This document shows, in pieces, positions 25,062 through 35,507 of a stretch of 64,000 nucleotides of DNA (within the stretch, counting starts at the first letter, position 1; the number at the start of each line of letters is the position of its first letter). The notes below the pieces were generated by a model. That model ran no database searches, was not told the DNA's origin, and saw only the letters and a program-made list of their open reading frames with translations. The position numbers were made by a program, and so were the translations under genes. Source of the stretch: an uncultured Collinsella sp. (GTDB taxonomy: Bacteria; Actinomycetota; Coriobacteriia; Coriobacteriales; Coriobacteriaceae); NCBI GenBank assembly GCA_958349325.1, contig CATWCP010000002.1, forward strand, positions 1 through 64,000. The letters run 5' to 3'.

Positions 25062-25919
25062 TTACTCCTCGTCGTCCTCGCCATCGTCCTCGTCCTCAAG
25101 ATGATCGAGCAGATAGCGAAGACCCTCGCTGACCTCGTTAACGGGCACCTTGGCAACGTAGCGCGCGTCGACGGCGGGCCTCATGATAACACCCTCGCCC
25201 GAAGGCACGCGCATGCTCTCGAGCTCATCCTCATCAGTGCGGGCGATATCGCCGGCATTCATGCGCTGACCAGTCAACAGGAAGGTCAGACGGCAGGCGG
25301 CATCGATGGAAATCGAGGCGATGCGATCGAGGTAGCGCGAAACCATGATGGCGCGGCGCAGGTCGTCATAGTTGCTGCCGTCGTCCATAAAGTCGCCCGT
25401 ATCCATACGGTTAAAGGTGCGGAAGAACTTCTCGTAGGCGGCGTGCACTGGCTCGTCCTCGACGGCCAAGTTGCAGATGATGGACATATCATTGGTGACG
25501 AGCGCGGAAAGCGAAGAGCCCAGCACCTGGTAGACAGCCTCAGCCTCGGCCTCAACCGTGCCGACAAGCTCCTTGGGCAGCGAGATGTCGGCCTTGACCA
25601 TGTGGCGCGTGGCGCGGCAGATCTGACGGACCTTATCGGTCATGCGCTGCAGGTTAAAGTCGACGTAGATGATCGTCTGAAGCAGGCGGAAGTCGGAGGC
25701 GACCGGTGACTGCGTGGCGATCAGGTTGTAGCACACGGCCTCCAAGTTAGCGCAGCGCGCGTCAATCGAAAGCGTGCGCTTCTTGGTCTTGGTGGCGAGC
25801 TTGCGGTCGTCGGTCACATAGGCCTTCACGGCATCGTGGAGGGCCAGATCGACGGCCTCGTAGATGCTCAGCATCTCGTGACGGGCCTCGATGAGCTGAC
25901 GGGAAAACAGTTTGCGCAT
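25062..25919 (-). CDS. phoU: Phosphate signalling protein PhoU
   Basis: 285 residues, two PhoU three-helix repeats (about 10-105 and 115-215). The usual metal-binding type helices read LHDAVKAYVTDDRKLA and SRYLDRIASISIDAACRLTF. It links Pst transport to two-component Pho signalling and lowers uptake when phosphate is plentiful. It is longer than the standard ~220 residues because of a C-terminal extension that ends in a run of Asp/Glu. It is the last gene of the pst operon, 92 bp after pstB. Confidence 0.92.
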   Translation of the reverse strand: MRKLFSRQLIEARHEMLSIYEAVDLALHDAVKAYVTDDRKLATKTKKRTLSIDARCANLEAVCYNLIATQSPVASDFRLLQTIIYVDFNLQRMTDKVRQICRATRHMVKADISLPKELVGTVEAEAEAVYQVLGSSLSALVTNDMSIICNLAVEDEPVHAAYEKFFRTFNRMDTGDFMDDGSNYDDLRRAIMVSRYLDRIASISIDAACRLTFLLTGQRMNAGDIARTDEDELESMRVPSGEGVIMRPAVDARYVAKVPVNEVSEGLRYLLDHLEDEDDGEDDEE

Positions 25920-26011
25920 GGTTCACTCCAATCAGTTGGGTGCGGTCATGCCGCCCGCACAGTGAATACGCACCGGACCAGGTCCGATCGGCTTGGGACT
26001 AGTCGCACCGA

Positions 26012-26815
<804 letters not shown>

Positions 26816-26827
26816 GGGACTCCTTTA

Positions 26828-27733
26828 CTAGCGACGCCTGCGCGACAGGAAGCGCGCAAACAGGTTGAAGGCCAGAATGATCACCATCAGCAAGAGCGCG
26901 GTGCCGTAGGCTGCGTTCATGTTGATGCCGTCGTTGGCAAGCAGGTACAGGTGAACCGTCATGGGGCGGCCGGAATCGAGCGGCGAAATAGGTAGATTGA
27001 TGGCCTGGCCCATGGTGTAGAGCACCACCGCGGTCTCGCCGATGGCACGGCCGATGGCAAGGACGATACCGGTGGCGATGCGACCAAAGGCAGAAGGAAG
27101 CACGATCTTGGAGACAACCTGCCACTTGGTAGCGCCCAGGCCGTACGCGCCCCAACGGATATAGCGCGGAACGGCGCGAATGGCCTCTTCGGTGGTGCGC
27201 ATGACGATGGGAAGCATCAAGAGCGCGAGTGCCAGAGCGGCCGAGACCATCGAAAGGCCCAGGCCCATGGCCTCGACAAACAAGGCGTAGCCAAACAGAC
27301 CCATAACGATGGAGGGCACCGAGGCCAAAGCGTCGGCAGCGTAGCGAATGAGCTCGACGACCTTGCCCTGCTTGGCGTACTCGGCCAGATAGACGGCTGC
27401 CAGCACAGCGATCGGCGTGCAGATAAGCATGGCGAGCGCCGTCACATAGACGGTCGAGACGATCGTGGGCCAAATTCCGCCCTCGGCGTTGACGCCCTGG
27501 GGCCAACCGAAGATAAAGTCGAGCGAGATGTGTGGCAGGCCGTTGATGACCACGTAGGCGATGATAGCGACCAGCACCAGCGTGGTGATGTAGGCAGCGG
27601 CACGGAACACGCCAAGCATGATCTTGTTGGACAGGTCCTTGTTGATGCGGCCCTTCTTGCCGTGGGAAAGGGCACGCTTGATGCGCTCGCGCGACGAGGT
27701 CGTATCGACCGTCGTGTCAACGGAATCGGACAT
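26828..27733 (-). CDS. pstA: Phosphate ABC transporter permease PstA
   Basis: 301 residues with six predicted membrane helices. The permease EAA loop reads IPRYIRWGAYGLGATKWQ-type (near residues 195-215). A basic cytoplasmic N-terminus of about 45 residues precedes the first helix. It pairs with PstC to form the channel. pstC ends 3 bp before its start. Confidence 0.95.
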   Translation of the reverse strand: MSDSVDTTVDTTSSRERIKRALSHGKKGRINKDLSNKIMLGVFRAAAYITTLVLVAIIAYVVINGLPHISLDFIFGWPQGVNAEGGIWPTIVSTVYVTALAMLICTPIAVLAAVYLAEYAKQGKVVELIRYAADALASVPSIVMGLFGYALFVEAMGLGLSMVSAALALALLMLPIVMRTTEEAIRAVPRYIRWGAYGLGATKWQVVSKIVLPSAFGRIATGIVLAIGRAIGETAVVLYTMGQAINLPISPLDSGRPMTVHLYLLANDGINMNAAYGTALLLMVIILAFNLFARFLSRRRR

Positions 27734-27736
27734 AGC

Positions 27737-28663
27737 CTACCCCCTCTTCTTCTTGGAAATCAGACGGACGATGCCCACCAGCGTGGCGGAGATGATAAAC
27801 AGGACCACACCCATGCCGAACAGCGCCGAGCGGTGCAGACCCGAGGAATAGCTCATGTCGAGCGCAATCTGGCTCGTGAGCGTCGAGATGGGGCTCGCAA
27901 TGCTGTCGGGAATAACCGGGGCGTTACCTACGACCATGAGCACGGCCATGGTCTCGCCGATGGCACGGCCCATACCCAGCACGATGGCATCAACGATACC
28001 CAGCTTCGCGGCAGGTAGCACGACCTTATAGATGGTCTGCCACTTGGTGGCGCCCATGGCATACGATGCCTCGCGAATGCCCATGGGAATGGAATTGAGA
28101 GCATCGATGGTGAGCGTGGTGATGGTAGGGACGATCATGATGGCGAGCACAAACCACGCCGTCAGCGCACCAAAACCAAGGCCGCCGGTCAGTTGTGCGA
28201 TAAACGGGCGGATGATGATCATGCCAAAGAAGCCGTAGATGATGGAGGGTATGCCCGCCAGCAGGTCAACGGCGGGGCTGATGAGCTTGCGCACGCGCTT
28301 GCTGGCAATCTCGACCAGGTAAACGGCCGTACCCACGCCCAGCGGCACGCCCATGGCGAGCGCACCGACGGTCACCAGACCCGAGCCGGCAAGCAGTGAC
28401 AAGATGCCGTAGTGGCCCTCGGAAGGCGCCCACGTAAAGCTAAAGAAGTCCGCCAGACCGATGTCAGTAAAGACGGGCAGCGCCGAGTACGTGGTAAAGA
28501 CAAAAATCAGGATGACGGTAACGACCGCCAAGAACGCGCAGGCAAAGAAGATCCACTGCAGCGCCTTCTCCTTGATATAGGTACTGTGCGATACGAGCGC
28601 CAGCTCGCGCTTCTTGGGCGTCTGAACATTCTGCTCAGTCTGGGAGTTTTCCTGTGCTTCCAT
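27737..28663 (-). CDS. pstC: Phosphate ABC transporter permease PstC
   Basis: 308 residues with six membrane helices and the EAA loop IREASYAMGATKWQTIYKVVLP. The ATG at 28663 follows GGGGAG and lies 1 nt past the pstS stop. An in-frame GTG at 28672 overlaps pstS but has poorer spacing. Together with PstA it forms the membrane channel of the high-affinity phosphate system. Confidence 0.94.
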   Translation of the reverse strand: MEAQENSQTEQNVQTPKKRELALVSHSTYIKEKALQWIFFACAFLAVVTVILIFVFTTYSALPVFTDIGLADFFSFTWAPSEGHYGILSLLAGSGLVTVGALAMGVPLGVGTAVYLVEIASKRVRKLISPAVDLLAGIPSIIYGFFGMIIIRPFIAQLTGGLGFGALTAWFVLAIMIVPTITTLTIDALNSIPMGIREASYAMGATKWQTIYKVVLPAAKLGIVDAIVLGMGRAIGETMAVLMVVGNAPVIPDSIASPISTLTSQIALDMSYSSGLHRSALFGMGVVLFIISATLVGIVRLISKKKRG

Positions 28664-28664
28664 G

Positions 28665-29501
28665 CTACTCACTCCCCTTCTCGTCGTTGGTGACGGGAAT
28701 AAAGCCCGCCTCGCGAATCTGCTTGTCCATCTTTTCGGACGTCACATAGTCGATGTAATCCTGCGCCTGCTGCGAAGGCGCACCCTTCACAAAGAAGTAA
28801 AGGTCGCGTGAGATGGGATAGCCGCCGCTCGCGACCGTCTTCTCGGACGCCTCAACATGATTGACCGAGACGGCCTTGACCGAGGTCTTGGCGTTGAGGC
28901 TATCGACGAAGCCCAGCGAAATGTAGCCAATGGCACCGCGCGAACGAGATACCACGTCGCGCACCTGGCCCGTGCCCGAAAGAACGGCCGAGCGGCGATC
29001 GAACGGGGTGCCGTCCATCACGATGGTGCGGAAGGCCTCACGCGTGCCGGACGCCTCATCTCGATTGATGACCTGGATCCTCAGGTCCTCGCCACCGACT
29101 TCTTTCCAGTTGGTGATCTTGCCGGCGTAAATATCGCGGAGCTGCTCGGTCGAGAGGTTATCGACCGGGTTATCGTCGTTCACGATGACCGCGATACCGT
29201 CGTGGGCAATGACGATGGGAGTCAGGCCCAGATCCTGTTCGTCGGCATTGAGTCCACGGGAGGAGCTGGCGATATTGGCTGTGCCGGCGCTGACGGCCTC
29301 GATGCCAGCGGAAGAACCCAAACCGGAAACGAGCACGTCGATGCCGGTCTCCTCCTTAAAGCCCTCGGCCGCAATCTCGGCGATAGGAAGGCAGGTCGTG
29401 GAGCCGGCGACGGTAATGGAAGAGGTAGAAGATCCCGAAGAACAGGCGCACAGCGTAAGCGTAAGCACAGCGGCGCTCAGGACCGATACGATCTTTCTCA
29501 T
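28665..29501 (-). CDS. pstS: Phosphate-binding lipoprotein PstS
   Basis: 278 residues. A signal peptide with lipobox LTLCAC places the lipid-modified Cys near residue 18. The mature domain has the phosphate-binding segments VAGSTTCLPIAE, SRGLNADE and RDEASGTREAF. It captures phosphate outside the membrane for PstCAB. Its ATG overlaps the pgeF stop as ATGA, so the two are translationally coupled. Confidence 0.95.
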   Translation of the reverse strand: MRKIVSVLSAAVLTLTLCACSSGSSTSSITVAGSTTCLPIAEIAAEGFKEETGIDVLVSGLGSSAGIEAVSAGTANIASSSRGLNADEQDLGLTPIVIAHDGIAVIVNDDNPVDNLSTEQLRDIYAGKITNWKEVGGEDLRIQVINRDEASGTREAFRTIVMDGTPFDRRSAVLSGTGQVRDVVSRSRGAIGYISLGFVDSLNAKTSVKAVSVNHVEASEKTVASGGYPISRDLYFFVKGAPSQQAQDYIDYVTSEKMDKQIREAGFIPVTNDEKGSE

Positions 29502-30298
29502 AGCATCACGCCGATCGCAGCATGGCGCCCACAGGTGCCGTCCTCGTTACGGTAGGAATAAAAGCGGTCGTTCTGACGCACAGTCGAAAGCTGGGTATCC
29601 ACGATATTATCCGCGTCGACACCGACATCTACCAGCGCCTCGCGAATGGCAGCGGAAAGATCGAGCATGCGAGAGGCACTCGCATCGATGCAAGAGAACT
29701 CGGCGGCAAAGCGATCCATGAGTTCCTGGGATACCTCATATTCGTCACCCAAGATATGGGGGCCGATATAGGCGGAAACGTTGCTCGCATCGCAGCCGGC
29801 AGCATCGCAAAGCGCCTGGCACGCCTTGGCAGAAATACGTGCAATCGTGCCCTTCCAACCGGAGTGCACCACGGCAAATCCGCCAGGGGCCACCAGCACC
29901 ACGGGAACGCAGTCGGCAAAGCAGAGCAGCACGGGCACGTTATGCGCCGTGCAGACGATGGCATCACAGCCCTCGGCAATCTGCTCGCGAACGTCCTCAA
30001 GGTCATCGGCGCCGTTCGAGGTCACCGCAACGATATGATCACCATGGACCTGATTGGGAACGAGCAGGTTGTGCTCGCACTCGGCGGCACCCATAGCTTC
30101 GAGCGCACGACGACGATTTTCTTGAACAGCAAAGGGGTCATCGCCAACATGCGAGCCCAAGTTGAGTGAGGAGTACGCATCTTCGGAAACGCCACCGGCG
30201 CGCTCGGTGAAGGCAAAGCGAACATCGGATGTCGCGCCCTCCACCAACGTAACTCCATCATGGTCGACACGCGAAACGTTGTCCGCACGTGCTGCCAT
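29498..30298 (-). CDS. pgeF: Peptidoglycan editing factor PgeF (YlmD/YfiH, polyphenol oxidase family)
   Basis: 266 residues. The metal-site motifs are NQVHGDHIV, LLCFADCVPVVL and VVHSGWKGT (His/Cys/His). In E. coli the family removes mis-incorporated serine from wall precursors; other members show purine nucleoside or laccase activity. The ATG at 30298 follows AGGAGG. It lies after ftsZ, as in many Gram-positives, but it is coupled to pstS rather than yggS. Confidence 0.9.
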   Translation of the reverse strand: MAARADNVSRVDHDGVTLVEGATSDVRFAFTERAGGVSEDAYSSLNLGSHVGDDPFAVQENRRRALEAMGAAECEHNLLVPNQVHGDHIVAVTSNGADDLEDVREQIAEGCDAIVCTAHNVPVLLCFADCVPVVLVAPGGFAVVHSGWKGTIARISAKACQALCDAAGCDASNVSAYIGPHILGDEYEVSQELMDRFAAEFSCIDASASRMLDLSAAIREALVDVGVDADNIVDTQLSTVRQNDRFYSYRNEDGTCGRHAAIGVML

Positions 30299-30403
30299 AC
30301 TAAAGCCTCCTAATAACACAAGTACCGCGGCATCGCCGCTACAGCCCGCGTTTATACGGCTGTCATACTTCTCTAAAAGGATACCTGCTGCGCTGGAGGC
30401 AAT

Positions 30404-30421
30404 CGTAAAGGGAACGTAAAG
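30404..30421 (-). promoter_or_regulatory. Candidate PHO-box-like direct repeat
   Basis: On the minus strand CTTTACG is repeated with an 11-bp period (CTTTACGTTCCCTTTACG), about 105-125 bp upstream of the pgeF start. PhoP/PhoB-type boxes are direct repeats with 11-bp period. Only two repeats are present and no -10/-35 is assigned, so this is a candidate. Confidence 0.4.
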
Positions 30422-30458
30422 AGATTGGAGGTTCTAGTTTACAAAGTCGAAATAAAAA

Positions 30459-30482
30459 GGGCGCGTCCATACGGACACGCCC
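30459..30482 (-). terminator. ftsZ terminator
   Basis: A 10-bp stem, 30459-30468 paired with 30473-30482 (one G-T pair), is followed on the minus strand by CCCTTTTTATTT. It separates ftsZ from the pgeF-pst unit. Confidence 0.9.
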
Positions 30483-30508
30483 CTGTGCACAACAATGCAA
30501 AGAACGAC

Positions 30509-31663
30509 TTAGAAGCTACCGCGCTTCAGGAAGTCGGGAAGCTCGAACTGATCGTTGCCGAAGTTAGGAAGCTCGGTGCCACCGACGTTGCGGGTCGGAG
30601 CGGCCTGAGCCGGGCTCGTGGCAGGAGCGGTGCGCTGCGGCTCAGCGGAGGCAGCGGCCTTGCTCTGAGACTGCTGAGCAGCAAAGAGCTCGTCCTGACG
30701 GTTGACGTTGGAGTCGGAGAAGCCCGTAGCGATGACGGTGATACGCACCTGATCGCCCAGGGACTCGTCGACAACGGTACCGAAGATGATGTTGGCCTCG
30801 GGGTCGACGGCGTTGGCGACAACGTCGGCGGCGTCGCTGATCTCCTGGATGCCCAGGTCCTTGGAACCGGCGATGGAGAGCAGCACGCGCGTAGCGCCAT
30901 CGATGGAGCTCTCGAGCAGCGGGCTGGAGATGGCCTGCTGGGCAGCGTCGACGGCACGGGTATCCCCAGAAGAGGTACCGATACCCATCATGGCGGTACC
31001 GGCCTGCTTCATGATGGTCTTAACATCGGCGAAGTCCAAGTTGATGATACCGGGGACGGTGATGAGGTCGGTGATGCCCTGGGTGCCCTGGGAAAGGACG
31101 CCATCGGCAATCGCGAAGGCCTCGAGCATGGTGGTCTTCTTCTCGGCGATGTCGAGCAGCTTATCGTTAGGGATGACGATCATGGTGTCGACGCAATCGG
31201 AGAGGGTCTTAATGCCCTCCTCGGCGCTCTTCTTGCGCTTGCGGCCCTCGAAGGTGAAGGGCTTGGTCACGACGGCGACGGTCAGCGCACCGACCTCGTT
31301 CATCGCGATATCGGCAACGATGGGAGCAGCGCCGGTACCGGTGCCACCGCCCTCGCCGCAGGTGATGAACACCATGTCAGCGCCAGCGAGCGCCTCGGCA
31401 ATGTCGTCGCGGGACTCATCGGCAGCCTTGCGGCCAACCTCGGGGTTGGCGCCGGCGCCCAGGCCGCGGGTAAGGTCGGTGCCGATGTGCACCTTGATAT
31501 CGGCATCAGAGATCGCGAGTGCCTGAGCATCGGTGTTGATGGCAACAAACTCGACGCCGCGGATGCCCTCTTCGATCATTCGATTGACCGCGTTGGTACC
31601 GCCGCCGCCGACGCCGACCACCTTAATGACGGCAAGGTAGTTGTTGATCTCTGTCTCGTGCAT
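30509..31663 (-). CDS. ftsZ: Cell division protein FtsZ
   Basis: 384 residues. FtsZ is a tubulin-like GTPase that builds the division ring. The GTP-binding tubulin signature [12 protein letters not shown] is present, and the T7 loop reads [12 protein letters not shown] with its catalytic Asp. A disordered Ala/Pro/Ser linker (about 315-360) leads to the conserved C-terminal peptide ELPDFLKRG, which binds SepF. The ATG at 31663 follows GGAGG. A 198-bp gap separates it from ftsQ, with no ftsA. That AT-rich gap may hold its own promoter. Confidence 0.97.
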   Translation of the reverse strand: MHETEINNYLAVIKVVGVGGGGTNAVNRMIEEGIRGVEFVAINTDAQALAISDADIKVHIGTDLTRGLGAGANPEVGRKAADESRDDIAEALAGADMVFITCGEGGGTGTGAAPIVADIAMNEVGALTVAVVTKPFTFEGRKRKKSAEEGIKTLSDCVDTMIVIPNDKLLDIAEKKTTMLEAFAIADGVLSQGTQGITDLITVPGIINLDFADVKTIMKQAGTAMMGIGTSSGDTRAVDAAQQAISSPLLESSIDGATRVLLSIAGSKDLGIQEISDAADVVANAVDPEANIIFGTVVDESLGDQVRITVIATGFSDSNVNRQDELFAAQQSQSKAAASAEPQRTAPATSPAQAAPTRNVGGTELPNFGNDQFELPDFLKRGSF

Positions 31664-31861
31664 GTCGGTCCTCCGAACAAAGGTTATAGCCATAGCATGG
31701 GTCGACCCCGCGCACATTAACCTTCAGGTTGAAAGTAAATGCAAAGGTAAACCATATTATGGTTGCACATTATGAACGTATCAGTCAAATAATTGACCGT
31801 GAAAACCAAACAAACCAGATAAACGGCGTGGTATGACCCCTCAACAAAGCATCAACCAGCG

Positions 31862-33118
31862 CTACGAGGTCGGAGCGTTCCTAAATGTATAGTTACCCGG
31901 AGAGCGCACATTGATATACGTTACGCCCTCTACCTGCGAAAGCAGCTTGGTGACTACGCGCTCCTTCTTGACGATATCGTTCGAATCGCCCAGCGACACC
32001 TCAATGCCGTTATTGAGGTTTGCCGAGATGGCTTCGACCGAAGGCGTGGAAATATCCTTGACTTGTCCCAAGAACTCGCTCGAAAAACCACGCACATAAT
32101 CCAAGCCAGCCTTAACGGCCTTGGAGCTCACCGCCTGGCCGGAAACCGGAGCGACATCCGCCGAGACATCAGTCAACAACACCGCGCCATAGTGCTTAGC
32201 GAGCGCCAGCGCGGCATCAATGCCGGTCAGGGTATTTGAGCCCTGCCCTGTCGTGATGACGTTGCCCTGGCCATCCACTTCGACCGACGTCGACAGCGGG
32301 GCGATCCAGGTGTCATCATCCCCGATGGCCCAGGCAAGGTCATCGGAGCTGATATAGGCAATTGCGATGACCTTGCGCTCCATAGGCGTAATGATGAGCG
32401 TATGCGGGAACTGACGCTGGACATCCACGCCCGAGACCCACGGGTTCTGCTTGAGGTCCTCGGTAATCTGGTCGGGATCGACGTTAAAAAGCGACGTTCC
32501 CTCGGGCAAATCGATCAGCTGGATAGCATCGTGCTTCGTCACATGCTCGCTGCCTTGAATCTGAATATCAGTGGCGGTAAACAATCCAGAGTTAATCACC
32601 ACGATGGCAACGACGACGAGCACGGCCAAGACGGCCAAAACGCCGCCCACGATTTTGCCTTTGCCTGTAACGAGAGAAGCGGCGTCTGACGTTTTATTTG
32701 CCATCGCCCCAAGTGAAGACAACGGGTTGACGCCTTTTTTACCCGAAGGCTTCTTGGCGGTAGCCGGCACCGATGTCAGCGAGCGCGGTTTCGATGCGCT
32801 CAGCGTGCGACCCGGACGCGCCGCCTTAGTTCCCGTCGAGGGCTTAGGAGTTGCCATGGGACGGGCAGGCTTGGCGCCCATAACAGGCTTTGACGTCACC
32901 GAGGGACGCGAGGACTTTTTTGCGGCCGGACGATTACCGAGCTGAGAGCCGACGACCGGACGACTGGTCTGTCGAGCATGCCCGACAGACTTAGAGTGCG
33001 CGACGGTATTGCGTTGAGGTTTGGCAGGCGCGCCGGAACGCCCTCCGGCGCGGCGGAAGGTGGGTTTCGATGCTCTAGAAGCCGAGGAATTTAACTTCCG
33101 GTCTGAGCTCGATGCCAT
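31862..33118 (-). CDS. ftsQ: Cell division protein FtsQ/DivIB
   Basis: 418 residues. A long basic, Ser/Pro/Lys-rich cytoplasmic N-terminus (about 1-150) is followed by one membrane helix (about 155-177), a POTRA domain starting at FTATDIQIQGSEHV, and the FtsQ domain. It connects early and late divisome parts through FtsL and FtsB. GAGGGAGG precedes the ATG, which lies inside murB, giving a 44-nt overlap. Its N-terminus is much longer than the E. coli protein's. Confidence 0.9.
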   Translation of the reverse strand: MASSSDRKLNSSASRASKPTFRRAGGRSGAPAKPQRNTVAHSKSVGHARQTSRPVVGSQLGNRPAAKKSSRPSVTSKPVMGAKPARPMATPKPSTGTKAARPGRTLSASKPRSLTSVPATAKKPSGKKGVNPLSSLGAMANKTSDAASLVTGKGKIVGGVLAVLAVLVVVAIVVINSGLFTATDIQIQGSEHVTKHDAIQLIDLPEGTSLFNVDPDQITEDLKQNPWVSGVDVQRQFPHTLIITPMERKVIAIAYISSDDLAWAIGDDDTWIAPLSTSVEVDGQGNVITTGQGSNTLTGIDAALALAKHYGAVLLTDVSADVAPVSGQAVSSKAVKAGLDYVRGFSSEFLGQVKDISTPSVEAISANLNNGIEVSLGDSNDIVKKERVVTKLLSQVEGVTYINVRSPGNYTFRNAPTS

Positions 33119-33986
33119 ACGCCTCCCTCACCTTTCCGTGCACATGTCTGATAACCGCGGCAACGTCATCGGCCGAGGCGGTTCCGTTATTAACGATAAA
33201 ATTAGCGTGAACGGGCGAAACTTCCGCGCCGCCAATCGAAAAACCCTTTAATCCACAATCCTCGATAAGCTTGCCCACGCTCGCATCGGGCGGATTGCGA
33301 AAGACCGACCCGCAGGATGCGCGACCCATGGGCTGTGTACGCTTGCGCCTCGTCAGGTACCGCTCCATGCGCTCGCGAATGTCGGCCTTGGGCGCCGGTT
33401 TAAGCTTGAGCACACACTCGAGGATGATCTCATTGCGGGGAAGGCTACATTCGCGGTAGCCCCAAGTGATCTCGGACCCCGCATAATGCTTGATACCGGA
33501 TGCCGGGTCAAACGTTACGACATCCTCGACCAGCGAGCCAATCCACTCGGTCCGTGTGCCGGCATTCATAGATATCGCACCGCCGACCGAGCCAGGGATG
33601 CCAACGGCAAACTCAAGGCCCGAGAGGCTACGCGACAGGGCATCGTTGACCAGGCGCGCAAACATCACGCCCGCACCGACCGTCAGCGTACAACCGTCAT
33701 CGGCAACAACCGTGCGCTGAAACTCACGTCCGAGCGAAATGACGGCACCGCGATAACCGCCATCGGCAACCAGCAGATTGGAGCCCTTGCCGATGATGAC
33801 CCACGGCACCTGCTCGCGATCGAGCACCGCCACGGCGCGGCGGAGGGCATGATAGCTATGGCACGTCACAAAGAGGTCGGCCTTGCCGCCGATACGATAG
33901 CTCGTATGACGCGCAAGGCGCTCGTCCTCGATCACATCTGTGTCGATCATGCCCGAGAGCGCCATGACGGCGTTAAACAGACCCAT
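33075..33986 (-). CDS. murB: UDP-N-acetylenolpyruvoylglucosamine reductase
   Basis: 303 residues. MurB reduces enolpyruvyl-UDP-GlcNAc to UDP-MurNAc with FAD and NADPH. FAD-binding segments read VIIGKGSNLLVADGG and GSVGGAISMNAG; the catalytic Ser is in SCGSVFRNP, and VSPVHANFIVN is near the C-terminus. It follows murC closely and overlaps ftsQ. Confidence 0.95.
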   Translation of the reverse strand: MGLFNAVMALSGMIDTDVIEDERLARHTSYRIGGKADLFVTCHSYHALRRAVAVLDREQVPWVIIGKGSNLLVADGGYRGAVISLGREFQRTVVADDGCTLTVGAGVMFARLVNDALSRSLSGLEFAVGIPGSVGGAISMNAGTRTEWIGSLVEDVVTFDPASGIKHYAGSEITWGYRECSLPRNEIILECVLKLKPAPKADIRERMERYLTRRKRTQPMGRASCGSVFRNPPDASVGKLIEDCGLKGFSIGGAEVSPVHANFIVNNGTASADDVAAVIRHVHGKVREAYGIELRPEVKFLGF

Positions 33987-33991
33987 TAGAC

Positions 33992-35410
33992 TTAAGCGTC
34001 TTTCTTGGCAGTCAGATACTCAATGAACTCGGGGCCGACGGTCGTAACGTCACCGGCACCCATAGTGAGCAGCAGGTCGCCCTCGCCCACCATCTGCTCG
34101 AGCTCCTGGTTGAGCTCAAGACGGCTGGAGCAATACACGACCTCCTTGTCAGGATGCTTGGCGCGCACGGTATCGGCGAGCATCTTAGAGGTAACACCCG
34201 GAATGGGCATCTCGCCAGCCGAGAACACATCAATCAGCAGCAGTTTATCGGCATTGGCAAATGCATCGGCAAAGTCGTCGCACAGGGCCTGCAGGCGCGA
34301 ATAGCGGTGCGGCTGGAACACGACGTCGACGTGCTTGTAGCCCAGCGACGAAGCGGCAGCAAGCGTCGCCTTGATCTCGGTGGGGTGATGGCCGTAATCA
34401 TCGACTACGGTAATGCCATCGATATCGCCCACATGGGTAAAGCGACGGCGGACGCCCTCAAAGCTCGAAAGCGCCTTGGCAGCGGCGTCGATGTCAAGGC
34501 CCAGGACATGGGCGACGGTGAGCACCGCCGTGGCGTTGAGCATGTTGTGGCGACCGGGATTGCTCTTGATCTCCACAGCGTGCTCAGTGCCGTCCTCAAA
34601 GCGAACGATAAAGTCACTCTGGATGCCCTTGACATCCGGGTGCATGCAGACGATGTCGTTGCTCTCGGCAAAGCCGTAGGAAAGCACGTGACGGCCCGTC
34701 GACTTGGCGAGCTCGACCAGATGCGGGTCCTCACCGCAGACGATGGCGGTGCCCTCCTCGCCCACCAGGCTCATGAATTTGGCGAAAGTTGCCTCGATCT
34801 CCTCGATACCCGAGTAGTGATCGAGGTGGTCGGCCTCGACGTTGGTCACAATGACCACGTTGGGGTTCAGGAACAGGAAGGAGCTGTCGGACTCGTCGGC
34901 CTCGGCGACAAAGTAGTCGCCCGAGCCGTTCTTGCCGTTCGTGTCATAGCCCTCGACGATGCCACCGATCAGGAAGCTCGGATCCAGACCCATGCGGTCG
35001 AGCATGGTGGCGCACATCGAAGACGTGGTGGTCTTGCCATGCGTGCCGGCAACAGCGACGGTGGTGTAGCCGTGGCCCAAAGCAGAGAGCATCTTGGCAC
35101 GGGGCCACACGGGAATACCAAGCTCGCGAGCGCGCACGAGCTCGGGGCTGGACTCCGGAATAGCGGTGGAGACAACAACCACGTCGGGCTTGACCTCGTC
35201 GATCGTGGCGGCCTCATGGCCCACATGCACCTTCACACCAGCGCGGGTAAGCTGGCGGATATAACGTGACGTCTTAAGGTCGGAGCCGGTAACGGCATAA
35301 CCGCGCTCGTGCAGAACAAGGGCGATGCCGCTCATGCCGGCGCCGCCGATACCGATAAAGTGGGCGCTCTTAAACTCGGGCGCGGAGGTTGCAGTCTGGG
35401 AATCAGCCAT
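33992..35410 (-). CDS. murC: UDP-N-acetylmuramate-L-alanine ligase
   Basis: 472 residues. MurC adds L-Ala to UDP-MurNAc. The N-terminal Rossmann motif FIGIGGAGMSGIA is typical of MurC, followed by the ATP-binding AVAGTHGKTTTSS and the later YGHHPTEIKATL. The ATG at 35410 follows AAGGAG; a 9-codon upstream extension is less likely. Confidence 0.96.
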   Translation of the reverse strand: MADSQTATSAPEFKSAHFIGIGGAGMSGIALVLHERGYAVTGSDLKTSRYIRQLTRAGVKVHVGHEAATIDEVKPDVVVVSTAIPESSPELVRARELGIPVWPRAKMLSALGHGYTTVAVAGTHGKTTTSSMCATMLDRMGLDPSFLIGGIVEGYDTNGKNGSGDYFVAEADESDSSFLFLNPNVVIVTNVEADHLDHYSGIEEIEATFAKFMSLVGEEGTAIVCGEDPHLVELAKSTGRHVLSYGFAESNDIVCMHPDVKGIQSDFIVRFEDGTEHAVEIKSNPGRHNMLNATAVLTVAHVLGLDIDAAAKALSSFEGVRRRFTHVGDIDGITVVDDYGHHPTEIKATLAAASSLGYKHVDVVFQPHRYSRLQALCDDFADAFANADKLLLIDVFSAGEMPIPGVTSKMLADTVRAKHPDKEVVYCSSRLELNQELEQMVGEGDLLLTMGAGDVTTVGPEFIEYLTAKKDA

Positions 35411-35507
35411 GTGCTCGTGTACTCCTTGCGTAAACACTGCCTGTAACCCGTTAACTGTACCGCACCTACCGCATCAGCGCGAGGGCGACCGACGATATCC
35501 CGTCTAA

